Assembly (NCBI GenBank): GCA_022702545.1
Contig: JAHRBC010000002.1
Span: forward strand, 7,130,001 to 7,194,000
Reading direction: 5' to 3'
Origin: Phycomyces nitens
Taxonomy: Eukaryota > Mucoromycota > Mucoromycetes > Mucorales > Phycomycetaceae
DNA: 64,000 nucleotides
In this document: positions 23,529 through 35,514 of the stretch, in pieces
How the letters are laid out: the number at the start of each line of letters is the position of its first letter
Position numbering within the stretch: position 1 is the first letter of the stretch
Position numbers and translations under genes: made by a program
Notes under the pieces: generated by a model
What the model saw: only the letters and a program-made list of their open reading frames with translations
Databases searched by the model: none
Told to the model about the DNA's origin: nothing

Positions 23529-24392
23529 TCAATGGGTATGGTTGGGAAGAGGAGACTTGTGATAGATACTGATATGTCTATTTAGATTGAATTTGGTAGT
23601 AAAGCGATTGGAGCATACATTGCAAGCAAACATTTTTCGGTTACCATAGTGTTTCTCCATGTGTCGTTTAAAGTTACTTTTTAAACTAATTTTTTGAAAG
23701 CACATCGGACATGTGTATTCTGTCGATTTACCAAGATCTGAATTTTTTCTCATCTTAGCTGACCGTCCATTTGGGTTGTAGTGCATAATAACAAGCGCGG
23801 ATTGATGTTGGACTTGTGCTGGAGATGTTTGGGGATGTACATCTTTATAAGAAATTCAATCATTAGATACCTAGCAACCAACACATAATACAAACATAAT
23901 ATTTACCATATTCAGAGTAACCTTGAGAAGATCCTGGGGAACTATGATCCAGAGAGGGAAGATTTGGAGAATGAGGAAGCCAAGGATACACTATAAGCAG
24001 ATTTGTTAGTGTAACCTGAATATTGGCTAGGACGTACGAGTCGCTTTGAATATTTTATGGTGAATTTTACCTGATAAAGGGCTATTTAAACGGCCATAAT
24101 AAAGAGGGTACTCGGTGGGAGTTCCTTGGCTGGGATAACTTAGATATCTGAACCCATTTTCCTGAAAAAGATCTAGAAAGATATTTAGGGTACTTGATTG
24201 AATAGTTTGCAATTGTATAAATTACCATTTAAAGCCTAATAACATGTTTGACCAAAACGATGACGAACAGTCCATAGATTAGCTATATGCACTCGTCTCC
24301 CTTATAATCCAGACACTCGGGTCAACACTTGCCAAATTATCTGCATCACGCTGTGGATCAAGCAGGGAAACGTCAAACAAATCAATAGTCAT
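23529..24392 (-). CDS. Two-finger C2H2 zinc-finger protein, repeat family copy b (divergent fingers)
   Basis: This is the same four-exon layout as copy a, on the minus strand, starting at the ATG at 24392 (MTIDLFDVSLLDPQRDAD). Introns and the first exons are almost identical to copies a and c. In the last exon identity collapses after NPNGR. Finger 1 reads YTCPMCFQKISLKSNFKRH and finger 2 FACNVCSNRFTTKFNLNRH, and the protein ends with an extra KSPLPNHTH. The C2H2 ligands are all kept, so the change is not decay. The 3' flank also differs. The gene is head-to-head with copy c in the palindrome, with a shared centre near 25440-25620. Function is unknown. Confidence 0.72.
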
Positions 24393-27310
24393 TGTAAAAG
24401 AAGCAGGAAAGTAGTGGGAAGCAAAAAGTAGAGGAATTGAGAAGAAGGAATGAGGAAAAAATTGGTTTCAGCCTCTCTATTTTATACTTAGGTCCATGAT
24501 ATATCTTGAGAAACATAGAAGACCGATGTCCTTTGAGTGAAGTAGTATGTAGAAGATGTTTACCTACAGAGGTTTTGTGTAACTTGACACGTTGCTGATT
24601 GGCCTAAAAAACAAACTCCAAAAAATGATGGCCATTTTTAAGAGTCCGTCAGTTTGATCAACATATCAACCTATTCAACTTCTTTAATTGTACTTCTTGG
24701 ACCAAACGCTGTCTTTTGTTTTCAATATAATCGCAAAAATTACTAAATTTCATGAAATTGATTACACAAATTAATGTTATAGTTTGCTACTACTCTACAG
24801 CCTACATTAAAAGATAGTCAATTATATTATCTTTTGATATAATTCTATGGAGACTATGTTTAATATACTATTTCATTCGGATTTGTATAGCTGGTTATAT
24901 AAACACTATTTCAATTATTAAAACAATTTCATATTTTGCTATTCAAGAATATATAGTCTGTATACAAGTATAATAAGAGTGCACTAATATACATATATAA
25001 TCCTTTATACTTAAGGATGATCAATTCTGTATTAAATAGACATCTTGGCTACATGATTAAAGTGATGGTTTATTTATTGAATATTAAAAAGACTTTAATA
25101 TTTATTTAAATTATATTGGTAATTATTTAAAATTATTTTATGATATTGTAGTAGTTAAAGAAGTATATGGTCTGTGCACTGACAGGTTATATATTATTCT
25201 TTTGAAAAAGGCATTCAAACTGTTTTCTTGGTAAAAAACTAAGGTACAAAGTCTTTAGTAGATTTACAGTACAAGACTTTGGCAGAGTACAGATTTATTT
25301 ATAATTCACTCGAATTTAGTAATATCCTCCTCTTCCTCATTTTCCTTTTATGAAAATTCAATACAAAATAATGAGCTTATACCCTTTTATGCTTTAAAGT
25401 TTCAAGCCTTGTTTTACGTCACTCGCTTACGAATGATACTTTTGTCCTAGATCTCTGTGAGGATATCCAAAGAGCCTCTTATAATATAAAACCAACTTAT
25501 TGTCATTAGCAAATACTTTTTTTTTCATAAATACACTTGATAAAAATCACCATGAAACATATAACCAGTTGCTTTATTGGCTTTTTTGTTTTGGATTTAC
25601 GGCTTGAAAATATATTTAGTAACGTAAACAAGGCTTGTAACTTTAAGAGGGTGTAAGCCCATTATTCGCCTTTGGAGTTTTATTAAATAGGAATAAGAGG
25701 ATTTGGAGGATGAGAATATTACTTAATTTGAGTGAATTATAAATAAATTCATACTCTGCCAAATTCTTGTACTGTAAACCTACTAAAGACTTTGTACCTT
25801 GGTTTCTTACCAAGAAAACAGTTTGAATGCCTTTTTCAAAAGAATAATATATAACCTGTCAGTGCACAGACCATATACTTCTTTAACTACTACAATATCA
25901 TAAAATAATTTTAAATAATTACCAATATAATTTAAATAAATATTAAAGTCTTTTTAATATTCAATAAATAAACCATCACTTTAATCATGTAGCCAAGATG
26001 TCTATTTAATACAGAATTGATCATCCTTAAGTATAAAGGATTATATATGTATATTAGTGCACTCTTATTATACTTGTATACAGACTATATATTCTTGAAT
26101 AGCAAAATATGAAATTGTTTTAATAATTGAAATAGTGTTTATATAACCAGCTATACAAATCCGAATGAAATAGTATATTAAACATAGTCTCCATAGAATT
26201 ATATCAAAAGATAATATAATTGACTATCTTTTAATGTAGGCTGTAGAGTAGTAGCAAACTATAACATTAATTTGTGTAATCAATTTCATGAAATTTAGTA
26301 ATTTTTGCGATTATATTGAAAACAAAAGACAGCGTTTGGTCCAAGAAGTACAATTAAAGAAGTTGAATAGGTTGATATGTTGATCAAACTGACGGACTCT
26401 TAAAAATGGCCATCATTTTTTGGAGTTTGTTTTTTTAGGCCAATCAGCAACGTGTCAAGTTACACAAAACCTCTGTAGGTAAACATCTTCTACATACTAC
26501 TTCACTCAAAGGACATCGGTCTTCTATGTTTCTCAAGATATATCATGGACCTAAGTATAAAATAGAGAGGCTGAAACCAATTTTTTCCTCATTCCTTCTT
26601 CTCAATTCCTCTACTTTTTGCTTCCCACTACTTTCCTGCTTCTTTTACAATGACTATTGATTTGTTTGACGTTTCCCTGCTTGATCCACAGCGTGATGCA
26701 GATAATTTGGCAAGTGTTGACCCGAGTGTCTGGATTATAAGGGAGACGAGTGCATATAGCTAATCTATGGACTGTTCGTCATCGTTTTGGTCAAACTTGC
26801 TATTAGGCTTTACATGGTAATTTGTACACTCGCAAATTATTGAATCAAATACCCTAAATAGCTTTCTAGATCTCCTTCAGGAAAATGGGTTCAGATATCT
26901 AATTTATCCCAGCCATGGAACTCCCACCGAGTACCCTCTTTATTATGGCCGTTTAAATAGCCCTTTATCAGGTAAAATTCACCATAAAATATTCAAAGCG
27001 ACTCGTACGTCCTAGCCAATATTCAGGTTACACTAACAAATCTGCTTATAGTGTATCCTTGGCTTCCTCATTCTCCAAATCTTCCCTCTCTGGATCATAG
27101 TTCCCCAGGATCTTCTCAAGGTTACTCTGAATATGGTAAATATTATGTTTGTATTATGTGTTGGTTGCTAGGTATCTAATGATTGAATTTCTTATAAAGA
27201 TGTACATCCCCAAACATCTCCAGCACAAGTCCAACATCAATCCGCGCTTGTTATTAGGCACTACAACCCAAATGGGCGGCCAGCTGTGATGAGAGAAAAT
27301 TCAGATCTGG
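23700..27310. repeat. Large palindrome of C2H2 copies b and c
   Basis: The left arm (about 23760-25440) and right arm (about 25620-27290) are inverted copies of nearly 1.7 kb with few differences, around a spacer of about 180 bases. The spacer (25444-25620) is also present, inverted, at 12400-12558, so it belongs to the repeat itself and was not added later. The two C2H2 genes are transcribed away from the centre. Confidence 0.88.
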
Positions 27311-27489
27311 ATCGATCAAAGAAGTACATGTGTTCAAAATGTTCTGAAGAGTTTGATATCAAATTCAGCTATAAAAGACACATGGAGACACATTCTGTCG
27401 ACCGGCCAAAATTTGGCTGCCATCTATGCCCAAAATATTTTACCACCAAATACAATCTAAATAGACATATCATTACCTTTCATGAATAG
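26650..27489 (+). CDS. Two-finger C2H2 zinc-finger protein, repeat family copy c
   Basis: The four-exon layout matches copy a. The first exon begins MTIDLFDVSLLDP, as in copy b. Exon 2 contains LQENGFRYLIYPSHGTP, and the last exon encodes the same two fingers as copy a (CSKC...HMETH and CHLC...HIITFH) and ends HE. Thus the 5' half groups with copy b and the finger exon with copy a, a mosaic pattern. An ATG inside exon 4 of copy a is AGG here, which does not matter for the spliced product. The end of exon 1 is uncertain, as in copy a. Confidence 0.72.
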
Positions 27490-27975
27490 TCTCTTTTCAA
27501 CTATGCCCATATATCATACCTTCAAGTTATCATCTATCACACTTTTTTATGGCCACTTTTATATGAATCGCCCTTCATTATCTTCACCTTTAAATAAATA
27601 CATAAATAAAAAAACAATTGTATATTCACTAGATAGGCCGTCAAATAACAGAAAGTAACAATTGCTATAATCATATTTTTTATTTTTTAAATAGCAAAAA
27701 GTAATAAAACTATTTTATTATGAGTATTATTGATTCTCTGATCATCCAACTGGTCATTCTGGTCAGGGTTGGCGGTAGAATTGCTCCTTACCTGCTAGTT
27801 TTTTGGGTCTATCTAATAAACTATGGGTGGTCAGGTAAAAATATTCTTTGCTTGTTTTGCGGGTGTGTCAAGACCTGGCGCATGTGAGTATATAGGTCAC
27901 CCATGAAAATAAAAAGAATAATTGAAAATATATAAAAATAAATAATGATAAACACCTAGGTAGCAGGGGATTCTT
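27490..27975 (+). repeat. Conserved 3' flank of C2H2 copy c
   Basis: It is nearly identical to 18915-19400, including the GC-richer core and the end AGCAGGGGA where the LINE poly-A begins. Confidence 0.65.
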
Positions 27976-28126
27976 TTTTTTTAATTATTTTATTGATCTG
28001 CCGTCACTCATGGTGTGCGGCTTCTAGATTGCTATTAAAATGGACTTGGAGGTAAGGAATAAAATAAAATTGACAGGATAAGGTGAAGAAAAGGAAAGGG
28101 AAAACTCCCTAAGCTAGTATAACTCG

Positions 28127-30234
28127 CTATTTATCTATAGTACTGGAGGCCTTTGTAGCCACTACTCCAGGAAGAAAAGGCTGATTGTCAAAGACAAGCT
28201 TCCAATGGACATTCAAAATTTCCTTGGCTGTTATAACCACCAGCATAATCTGAGTATCACGAATGTGAGAAACACAAGGGAGTTGACAGGATGTCAGTAT
28301 CTGCCGAACATCATCCAGAGTCCAGCTCCGGCAGAAACGAAAGAGGACTATGTTACACACCCGGCGTTTCTTAGGACAGAAGAAGAGGAAATGGTCTTGG
28401 TCTTGGTCTTGGGTGTCGGTGGAGCACACGAAGCACATGGGGTCTGAGATAATACAAGGCATGATGGTGTTAATTGCCAGTCGTGTGGGAATCTGCTTCC
28501 ATATCACTTTTCACCACAAAGTGCGGCAATGATGTGGAATAAGCAGGGACCAGAAACGACGCCATCGGGCAGGAGGGAGAAGAGGCAGAGGAGACGGACA
28601 AAGATGCCGACACAAGGCTCCTATAGATACTTCACCCAGAGGGCGTTTGTCCAAAAGGACCACGGAGAGAAGAGAGGATAGACCAGGCGGAGGAGGTAAG
28701 ATTGGGTATGGGAGTTAAAGGCACGGAAGAAACCAAGGACAATAGACCATTCTACCAGCATCGATCTTGCTGAAAAATTGGCCAATACGGTTCCGTGCTC
28801 TTGAGCGATTCGCCAAAAAGTCGCGGACAGAGAAGTCCATCATCATCTACCAGAAAGGCATCCAGGACAAGAAGTGACTTAATATTCATTTCCGGAGAAA
28901 CGAATGGCGGGACAAAAGTCCAAACAGAATCCAAGGGGAACTCAAGAATCACCACAGATGCTTCACTGAGTTCAGAAGGAAGAATATAGGGAAGCAACCG
29001 AGAGCAGTCACGATGAATCAGCAATAGAGAACTGGGGCAACTCACAGTACTACAAGGAAACAGCAGATCTATACTAACAGAAGGAGAACTAAAGTGAAGA
29101 GGAAGTAAAAGTTCTAAATAGGGTAATAAAAAGGAAGAAGATCGAGAGAATGATCGAGAATGCAAAATGGGAAGAATTCATCGCAGTTGGAGAGTGCGTT
29201 GTTGGTGATCAGGATCCAAAAGGCCCAAACCTCCAGACTTGCGAGGTAGGCAAAGAAGAGACCAACCAGGGAAGCCAAAACCAAGGTGGAGAAAAGAACA
29301 ATCATGTTTGCGGATAGCAGCAAAAAAAAAAGAGAGGTTCAGGAGTCACATAGAGGACATGCCAGATGGAGCTCAAGAGAAGAGAGTTGGCAACAATACT
29401 CTTACCGCGCACTGACAAGCCTCTTGCAGATAACATAGTAAAGTGACGTTCAAGTTTGGCAAGGAGGGCAGCGCGGGAAGACTCGAGTTAGGCAGGGATA
29501 TTGGAAGTGTAATGTTGGGCTGGTTTCGGATCTTTGATATACGCTGCGATATGAACTGCTGGTCCACCGAGAGGGAGGAGAGTTATACACAGAGGAGTTG
29601 GGGGATGTTGGGGATAAGGCACGAAGTGGGTAGCCACAGCGAAGTAATAGGAAGTAATAGGAAGTAATAAGTAGGGTAGTTCTCTCAACGATTCAGACAA
29701 TACGAAATGACCAGAGCGACCTATGTCCTCTGCGACAAATATAGACTTAACGGGAAAAGAATCTGTTTTATTCAAATTGGCTGATAACGAGATAATAAAG
29801 CCATAGCCTCTAAGGTAGTACTATAATGTGAAATTGGGGTCGTGCACAATTTTTGGGAACCCCTTCCAGCCCAGATAGAACTGAATAGATTGCCGGCCCG
29901 GACAACATCACAGAAGCATAAAGAACAACAACAGCAAAAGGATCAATGCGTTGATCAGTATGTGTAACCTTTACAACTAGTGCACGGTCATCTGGTGACA
30001 CGTACAATTGTTCAAGGTGGAGAAGGGGATCGAAAGATATAAGGCCACAGTGTAAAGTCCAAAGACTTGCCTGGGTTTGGAAGAGAAGGTGCATAGTAGA
30101 ATGATGGGATGGAAGGAGATGGGTCTCTTGTAGAGCAAGTAAGGAAAATGAAGGGGAAAAGGAACGAAGGTGACGGATAAAGAGATGTTTTGGGGATTGC
30201 GGATTAGTGATGGTGGAGAGGAGACCTCAAACAT
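28127..30234 (-). pseudogene. LINE ORF2 remnant, copy 2
   Basis: The endonuclease part includes LWTLHCGLISFDPLL, then EQLYVSPDDRALVVKVTH and FAVVVLYAS. The C-terminal open segment (28127-28507) keeps the zinc-binding pattern CFVCSTD...HFLFFCPKK. Frameshifts and stops separate the parts, and there is no RT active site. Confidence 0.72.
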
Positions 30235-30268
30235 TCAAGGTTCTTAAGCGGATAGACTGTAAAGTAAT

Positions 30269-31480
30269 TTAGAAATATGGTTGGACAGACTGGCCAGAGG
30301 GAGAGTCAAGTTCTTCCATAGGCGTATGGCCGTCAAGATCAGTGAAGGGCTGATTGCCCTGGGCATGTGCCTGGACGAAGAGGTCAAGCAAGGACTGGGG
30401 AAATTCGTCATCTGTCATGACTGGCCGGGATACACCATCCTCAGGAAGGGCAATGCCTTGAGTGGCAAACGAGTACTTGCTGGCAACAGTGCTTTGATTA
30501 CTGAGATCATACATTGGTATGTCAATGTCATCACCAATGGGGGAAGGGGGTCGAGTAGGTCCAGCCTTGGACCGAGTGGTCATCACCGACATGGATCGGC
30601 GACGAATAGTCTCGGGAGCCGAAGAGATGTGATCAGGAGGTCCAATGTTCGTTGTCGAACTTACAACAACACTGGGAGGAGATGGGGGAGTGTTGGTAGC
30701 TGCCTGAAGATCACGGAGAGCTTCTGCTTCAGCAATCTCCAACTGGAGTTGCTCTTGCTAAAGACGCTTGACCTCAACGGTGTCAGGAGGGGCGGGGCAG
30801 TTTCTGCTGGCCATCTCATGGCCCAAGACACCACAACGCTTACAGCGGGGTGTACGAGATGGGTGCTGTGTACATGCACGCAGGGAGTGACCTTCCTCAC
30901 GGAAAGTTCCACGGTGGGAGACGTAGGCACGCAATTGAACAACCTTTCCATACGAATGGAAAGTCTCTTCAATGGGGCCAAGAAGGTCAGTTTTGGGATC
31001 CCAGGCGCTGATGCGATACATGTTAACCTTCACAATATGACTATTGGAAGGCAAACTTGGAGAAGCTACTATTCTTGTGCCCTGATACACCAGGCCGTCG
31101 GAGATGGCTTTCACCCGGGTGGCAGGTTCGGTGAAAAGGGCCTCTGCCAAAAGGGCCTCTGCCAAAAGGTCCTTTGAACGAGTGTAACGCAAGGTCAACG
31201 AGGTCATCTGGCCAATGTGTTCAGAGAGGACATCATCTACTGCGTTGGCAGGAACGAGTTTGCCGAGATTGAACAAAACGCTCGGAGGATGGATGGTGCT
31301 GGCCCAAGCAGCAGATGCTGGATCCATGAAGAGGCTCTGGTCAAAACCAGGTGCAGTAAAAATATGAAGAGACTTGTTCTTCGGGCGGGGTGGTGTACTC
31401 TGTGCACGGACCGCTGGTCGTTGGACCTGCCATGGAATGACAGTACTGCCCTGTGAGTTCGGTCCCTCAGGGATACTCAT
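30269..31480 (-). pseudogene. LINE ORF1 (gag-like), copy 2
   Basis: It starts at the ATG at 31480 (MSIPEGPNSQGS). The frame is open to an amber codon near 30758, at the same place as in copy 1, followed by a 157-codon open tail. Unlike copy 1, about 60 codons including knuckle 1 are deleted, so FREEGHSLRAC lacks its first two cysteines. Knuckle 2 is intact here (CKRCGVLGHEMASRNC). A small tandem duplication (LLAEALLAEA) is present near 31150. Confidence 0.72.
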
Positions 31481-31545
31481 ACTAGTTCTTATTATGTGGA
31501 TTTGTGCCAGTAGAATACTTATCCGCATAAAACAATTCTTTAGCT

Positions 31546-32082
31546 CTGCAAGTGGTGAAATGGCCTTTGGTATATTGTGTACTATTTCTTTACTAGCTTT
31601 AAGGTGTTCTTCATCTCTGTTTTATAAAATGTAAAAAAGGAAATTATCTTAATTTAGTAAATCAATCAATTATTATGGTAGGTATTAAGCCCGTATCTAG
31701 TAGAAACTTTACCAAATATATCGGTAAAAATAATTATTTTTACTGCCATAAAAGAGTTGTGTAAGCCAAATTACTATATACAATAAGACACGTCCAAAAA
31801 AGAAATAATACATGGTTTATTTTACCTACCAAAACTGATCATAAGCATGATTTGAGCATTCTCTATAAAACTAGAGTATTAATCATCAGGCATTACAATT
31901 TTTGTTTGATGAGTAAGAATAAAAAAAAAGAGAAAAAAATCGACTAGTAAAAATAAGAAGAAAAGAAAAAAAATGCCAAGGCCAAATTGCAAGTCAGAAA
32001 GCTATTTACGTAATCATTGGTCTAATTGTTGACAGGCAGCTTCTTTGGTTTTCTTTTTTCATTTACTCAACATCACTTTATA
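31546..32082. other. Spacer and likely 5' region of the Plavaka-like element
   Basis: AT-rich sequence with A runs at 31920-31975. Terminal inverted repeats for the transposase element downstream were looked for here and at 35100-35350, but none was convincing. Confidence 0.4.
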
Positions 32083-35000
32083 ATGGGAAAGGAAAAGTTA
32101 ACATATAACAAATAGTTGAGCAAAATTAAGCTCGCAAACCATTCTCTCGTCTGCCACCCATGTTCACAAGAGTGCAGTACATTGTATAACCTTCAGCGAC
32201 ACATTCAAGCCCATGACCCAGTTACCTCTTTGGATTCATCAACTGAGAATGTACTCGATCCCAACGCCACGAGTATTCCTGATTCAGAAAGAGAATTCAA
32301 TGTTGTGGAAGATGACCAAGAAGCAGCATTCCAAGCTGATCTTTCAGCCATGATTGAAGAGGAACAGGAAGAAGCCATGGGAGAGGATCTTTCTTCTCTT
32401 GGAGAGAGAATTTTCAACATGGCATCAACAACAATTAACAACAACGGGGAATCAGATCTCCCTGCCTTGGTCTTTGAAGACTGTCAATCTCTTTTGGATT
32501 TTTCTGCTGTGTCTGGTGAATGGAATCGACGCGCACCTCCCTTCTTTCCTTTCCAAAATCTCCAGACCTTAGTCTTGCAAGCCTTTGTCGACGGTGACGA
32601 CAGTATGATCTCTGTTTCCATGCTTACAAAGATCATGTATACCATTAATCTGATATTTGAGTTGAAGAAGAAAGCAGACGAGGCCAAAGCAGAGTTCAAG
32701 CTGCCAAAGGTCGGAACCTTGCTGAATTATCAGCAAAACAAGTTTAACAAGGTTCCTCTGTTCCCCACCACTGTCAAGAAGGTTACCATCAAGGCTACCT
32801 CTAATTTGGGCTCAGGTATCACCGGCCAAGAAAAGACTGTAGATTGTCACTTCAATTTGCCTTCGGATCATTTACGACTTCTCTTGGCAAACCCTCAAAA
32901 GGCACCATATCTTTCGGCTCTCCCTGATTTCACCAAAGATCAGTGTCTTTCTGTCCAGCAAGGTGAAAAATGGAGAAGAAATCCTTTGTTCCAGCATCCT
33001 TTTGTACAAGCAAACGGCAAAGACTTCTGGGTTGGTGATGTTGTAGTGCTATCTAGTGGACAATCGGTTTTAGTCGAGAAGTTTTACCTCAGAAACACGC
33101 TCACTCTTTTTGATGGATTTATTGTTGAAGACGGCTCTGACAGTGAAGGCCATCCTTTACATAAAGTACAAAGCTCTCCTGTCGCATACGAAATCAAGTA
33201 CCTGGATTCTGTTTGGCTCCCTCCCATGTTCCATAGTCATCCCAAGTACTGGATTTCCTCTGGTGAAGTATCTCTGAATCAAATGCACTATGGCCTGTTG
33301 TTTAAAAACCATCCTTTGCAAAAGCCGATATTCAACAGTGCCAACCAGTTCATTAGATATCAGAAGGCCATTGTCGCCCCACTTGCCATCATTTCTGACG
33401 ATACATCCGGAAATCTGACGAAAACTCATGGTATGTATGACAGTGTGCTGGTAAACTTCCCTGCCATGCCATATGGTATGAGAAACCGACGCGAGAACAA
33501 CTTCTTTGTCACCGCAGTTTCTCAACAAGCCGGATTCAAGTCGACTCACCTGATGCCCGTTCTCGCCGCAGACCTCAAATCCCTTGAAAATGGTGTTGAG
33601 ATGTACTCGTCAGTCTATAACGAGACTGTAACTGTCTGTGCTCCACTGGTCTTCATTACAGCTGACAATGCCCGCCATGCTGAACTTATTGGATTGAAGC
33701 ATTCAACGTCCAATTTCCCTTGTAGAAAGTGCTACCACCGCAACTTGGGAAGAGTGTCTTTTGATGAGTTCAACTCTGATCATCTGGTTCGCCACTGTCC
33801 ACGCAGATCAAAGGAACATTTTGAGCTTGCTGCCGCTGACCCAACCCGCAAAGAAAAGGCAATTCCTGGTGTCTTACCGAACATCGACGACCTTTACCTG
33901 GAAACAGAGAAGCCAACCGATAAGACACTTATTCTTGGTGATCTTGGATATAGTAATACCAGTACCGAAGACCTACTGTGTCTGCAGTCGTTTGATCCCA
34001 CCCTTGATACACCTGTAGAGATTTTGCATACTGTTGCTCTTGGAGTATGTAAATACCTTGTTAGCCATTTGTTCAAGGAAGTTTTAAAGGGAAACACTGC
34101 TTTGCAAGTAAAGTTGTCTGATCTGTTGGAACAAGAAAAAGGTTCTAGGGACTTTACAAGGACTTTCAGAAAGAAGCTTAGACATAGTGGATCTTACCTT
34201 GGCAAGGAGTTCAAGATTCTGGTGCAAGTTCTGCCGCCGATTCTTAATGCTGAATTCACAGACGACCCAAAAATTTGTATGATTGCCAAGCCCTTTACAG
34301 AACTTGGCATTCTATCGTCTTTACTGTTTGTTCGAGAGATAACCACTGACTTTGATCAATATCTCAACAACATTGATAGCGCTGCTCGTCGTCTGGTCAA
34401 GTCCTTGCACGAATATGATGTCTACGCCAATACCAAGTTCAGCCTGACCCTGAAGACCCACCTTCGGCTACACCTGAAAGAAGACATCAAGAGGTTTGGT
34501 TGTGCTTTACATTTTGAGACCGAGAAAGGTGAACAATTCAACAAGTTCATCCGGACTCATTTGGTGTATTCCAACCGTCGTGCTGATAACAGGGATCTTA
34601 CCCATAAGCTTGGAAAGCAAGGTATGCTTAGACACATCGCTAACAGAAGCTCATGGATCGACAGGACTACAGGAACTCGTGTACAAAGTGGATCCGATAT
34701 ATCTGCCATTCTTCATGATCAAGGAAGCAAATTTTCTGACAATTACTTTGGTAAGCGTCAGGAATTTGTGGACAACAATCATGTAAACAGAAAGATTGTT
34801 GTTGGTGTCTCTGTCGCGTTTTCTTACAACCATGATGCAAACAGACTGTTTGCTGGAAAGGTGGTGGAAAGTAATGGTGTTTTGTACATTCAGCATTACC
34901 AACTTTCCTCACCCAACCTGAACTTGGCAACAGTTGGCTGCCAAGCAACTGAACAATACTGCAAATTGGAAGATGTTAGAATTGAATGCATGCTACATCT

Positions 35001-35100
35001 GACCTTTGGTGAGCGCCTTTCTCGCATCAACCTCTTCAAGTTTGGATCTTATCACTTCTTTTGCAAAAACTACTTCCGTTTTTATACTTTAAATCAATAA
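32083..35100 (+). pseudogene. Plavaka/CACTA-like transposase with one early amber codon
   Basis: This is a large transposase-like protein of about 1005 codons. From the ATG at 32083 the frame runs MGKEKLTYNK, TAG (32113-32115), then 994 open codons. A C2H2 finger near residues 25-45 (CHPCSQEC...HIQAH) and an acidic stretch are followed by a long core. The block ITADNARHAELIG with a following FPCRKC (about residues 525-550), then PVEILHTVALGVCKY (near 643), corresponds to the ADxxxHAE...PCRxC and EILH...G..KY pattern of fungal Plavaka-type (CMC/CACTA superfamily) proteins. The rest is free of stops. The single stop may be a recent lesion, or a readthrough site, or the finger may be reached by an upstream exon. 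No terminal repeats or flanking duplication were established. Confidence 0.7.
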
Positions 35101-35352
35101 ATTTCTTTCTTCTTTGCTCTCTCTTTTTTTTCAAAGTGCTTTTTAATTTCGGTTTGGGCTGTTAGCTATTTTTATTGGCTATTTGCCAAAAAGTAACAGC
35201 GAGATTCAATCTTAACGTACAGACTCTCCCAAATTAGATTTATATAGAGTTTACTGAAAAATTGTAAATTCCAGCTTAGAATAGACTTTTAAAGACCAGA
35301 AAACCTTCTTTTTAAACCAAAGGACCCTAAATTACCCTCACAGTACCTAGGC
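35101..35352. other. Spacer between transposase and second DIRS-type element
   Basis: AT-rich sequence with no gene. The 5' part of the second DIRS-type element (terminal repeat and most of gag) is missing, so a truncation or recombination point lies near 35345. Confidence 0.4.
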
Positions 35353-35514
35353 CGAGGGGGCCGTGGACGTGGGACATACCAGGGCAGAGGTTACACGCAT
35401 AACACAAATAATCGCGGAGGCTTTCTTGGGAGAGGACAACCGAGAGGACGAGGAGCACCAACGATGTCTCCAACAAGTCAACCAGCAGCCAACAATGTTC
35501 CCCCTCAAGCTTAG
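35353..35514 (+). pseudogene. Gag C-terminal tail (RGG-rich), truncated
   Basis: An open tail with RGGRGRGTYQGRGY and FLGRGQPRGRGAP ends at TAG 35512-35514. It is the RGG-type end of a gag like the one at 46328 (which has SNRGQQGRGRG). The pol frame, which is one base ahead, overlaps it. The rest of gag is missing. Confidence 0.7.

Larger units (their letters stand above)
25600..31545 (+). repeat. Direct repeat unit 2 (C2H2 gene copy c plus LINE)
   Basis: This is the second copy of the unit at 17008-22690, in the same orientation, with the same order of promoter, C2H2 gene, 3' flank and minus-strand LINE. Differences are a 420-base stretch inside the LINE (about 29510-29925) and a deletion in LINE ORF1. 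Confidence 0.9.
27976..31545 (-). mobile_element. Internally deleted LINE, copy 2
   Basis: This is the partner of 19401-22690 with the same insertion point. It retains about 420 bases (29510-29925) absent from copy 1, which read partly as continuing endonuclease (SGLEGVP) and partly as post-RT sequence. The deletion in copy 1 is therefore larger or later. The RT core is missing here too. Confidence 0.8.

Noticed and set aside
30281..31177. 298-codon plus-strand open frame over LINE copy 2
   Set aside because: It is the complement of LINE ORF1, which carries the CCHC knuckle on the minus strand. The plus-strand translation has no motif.
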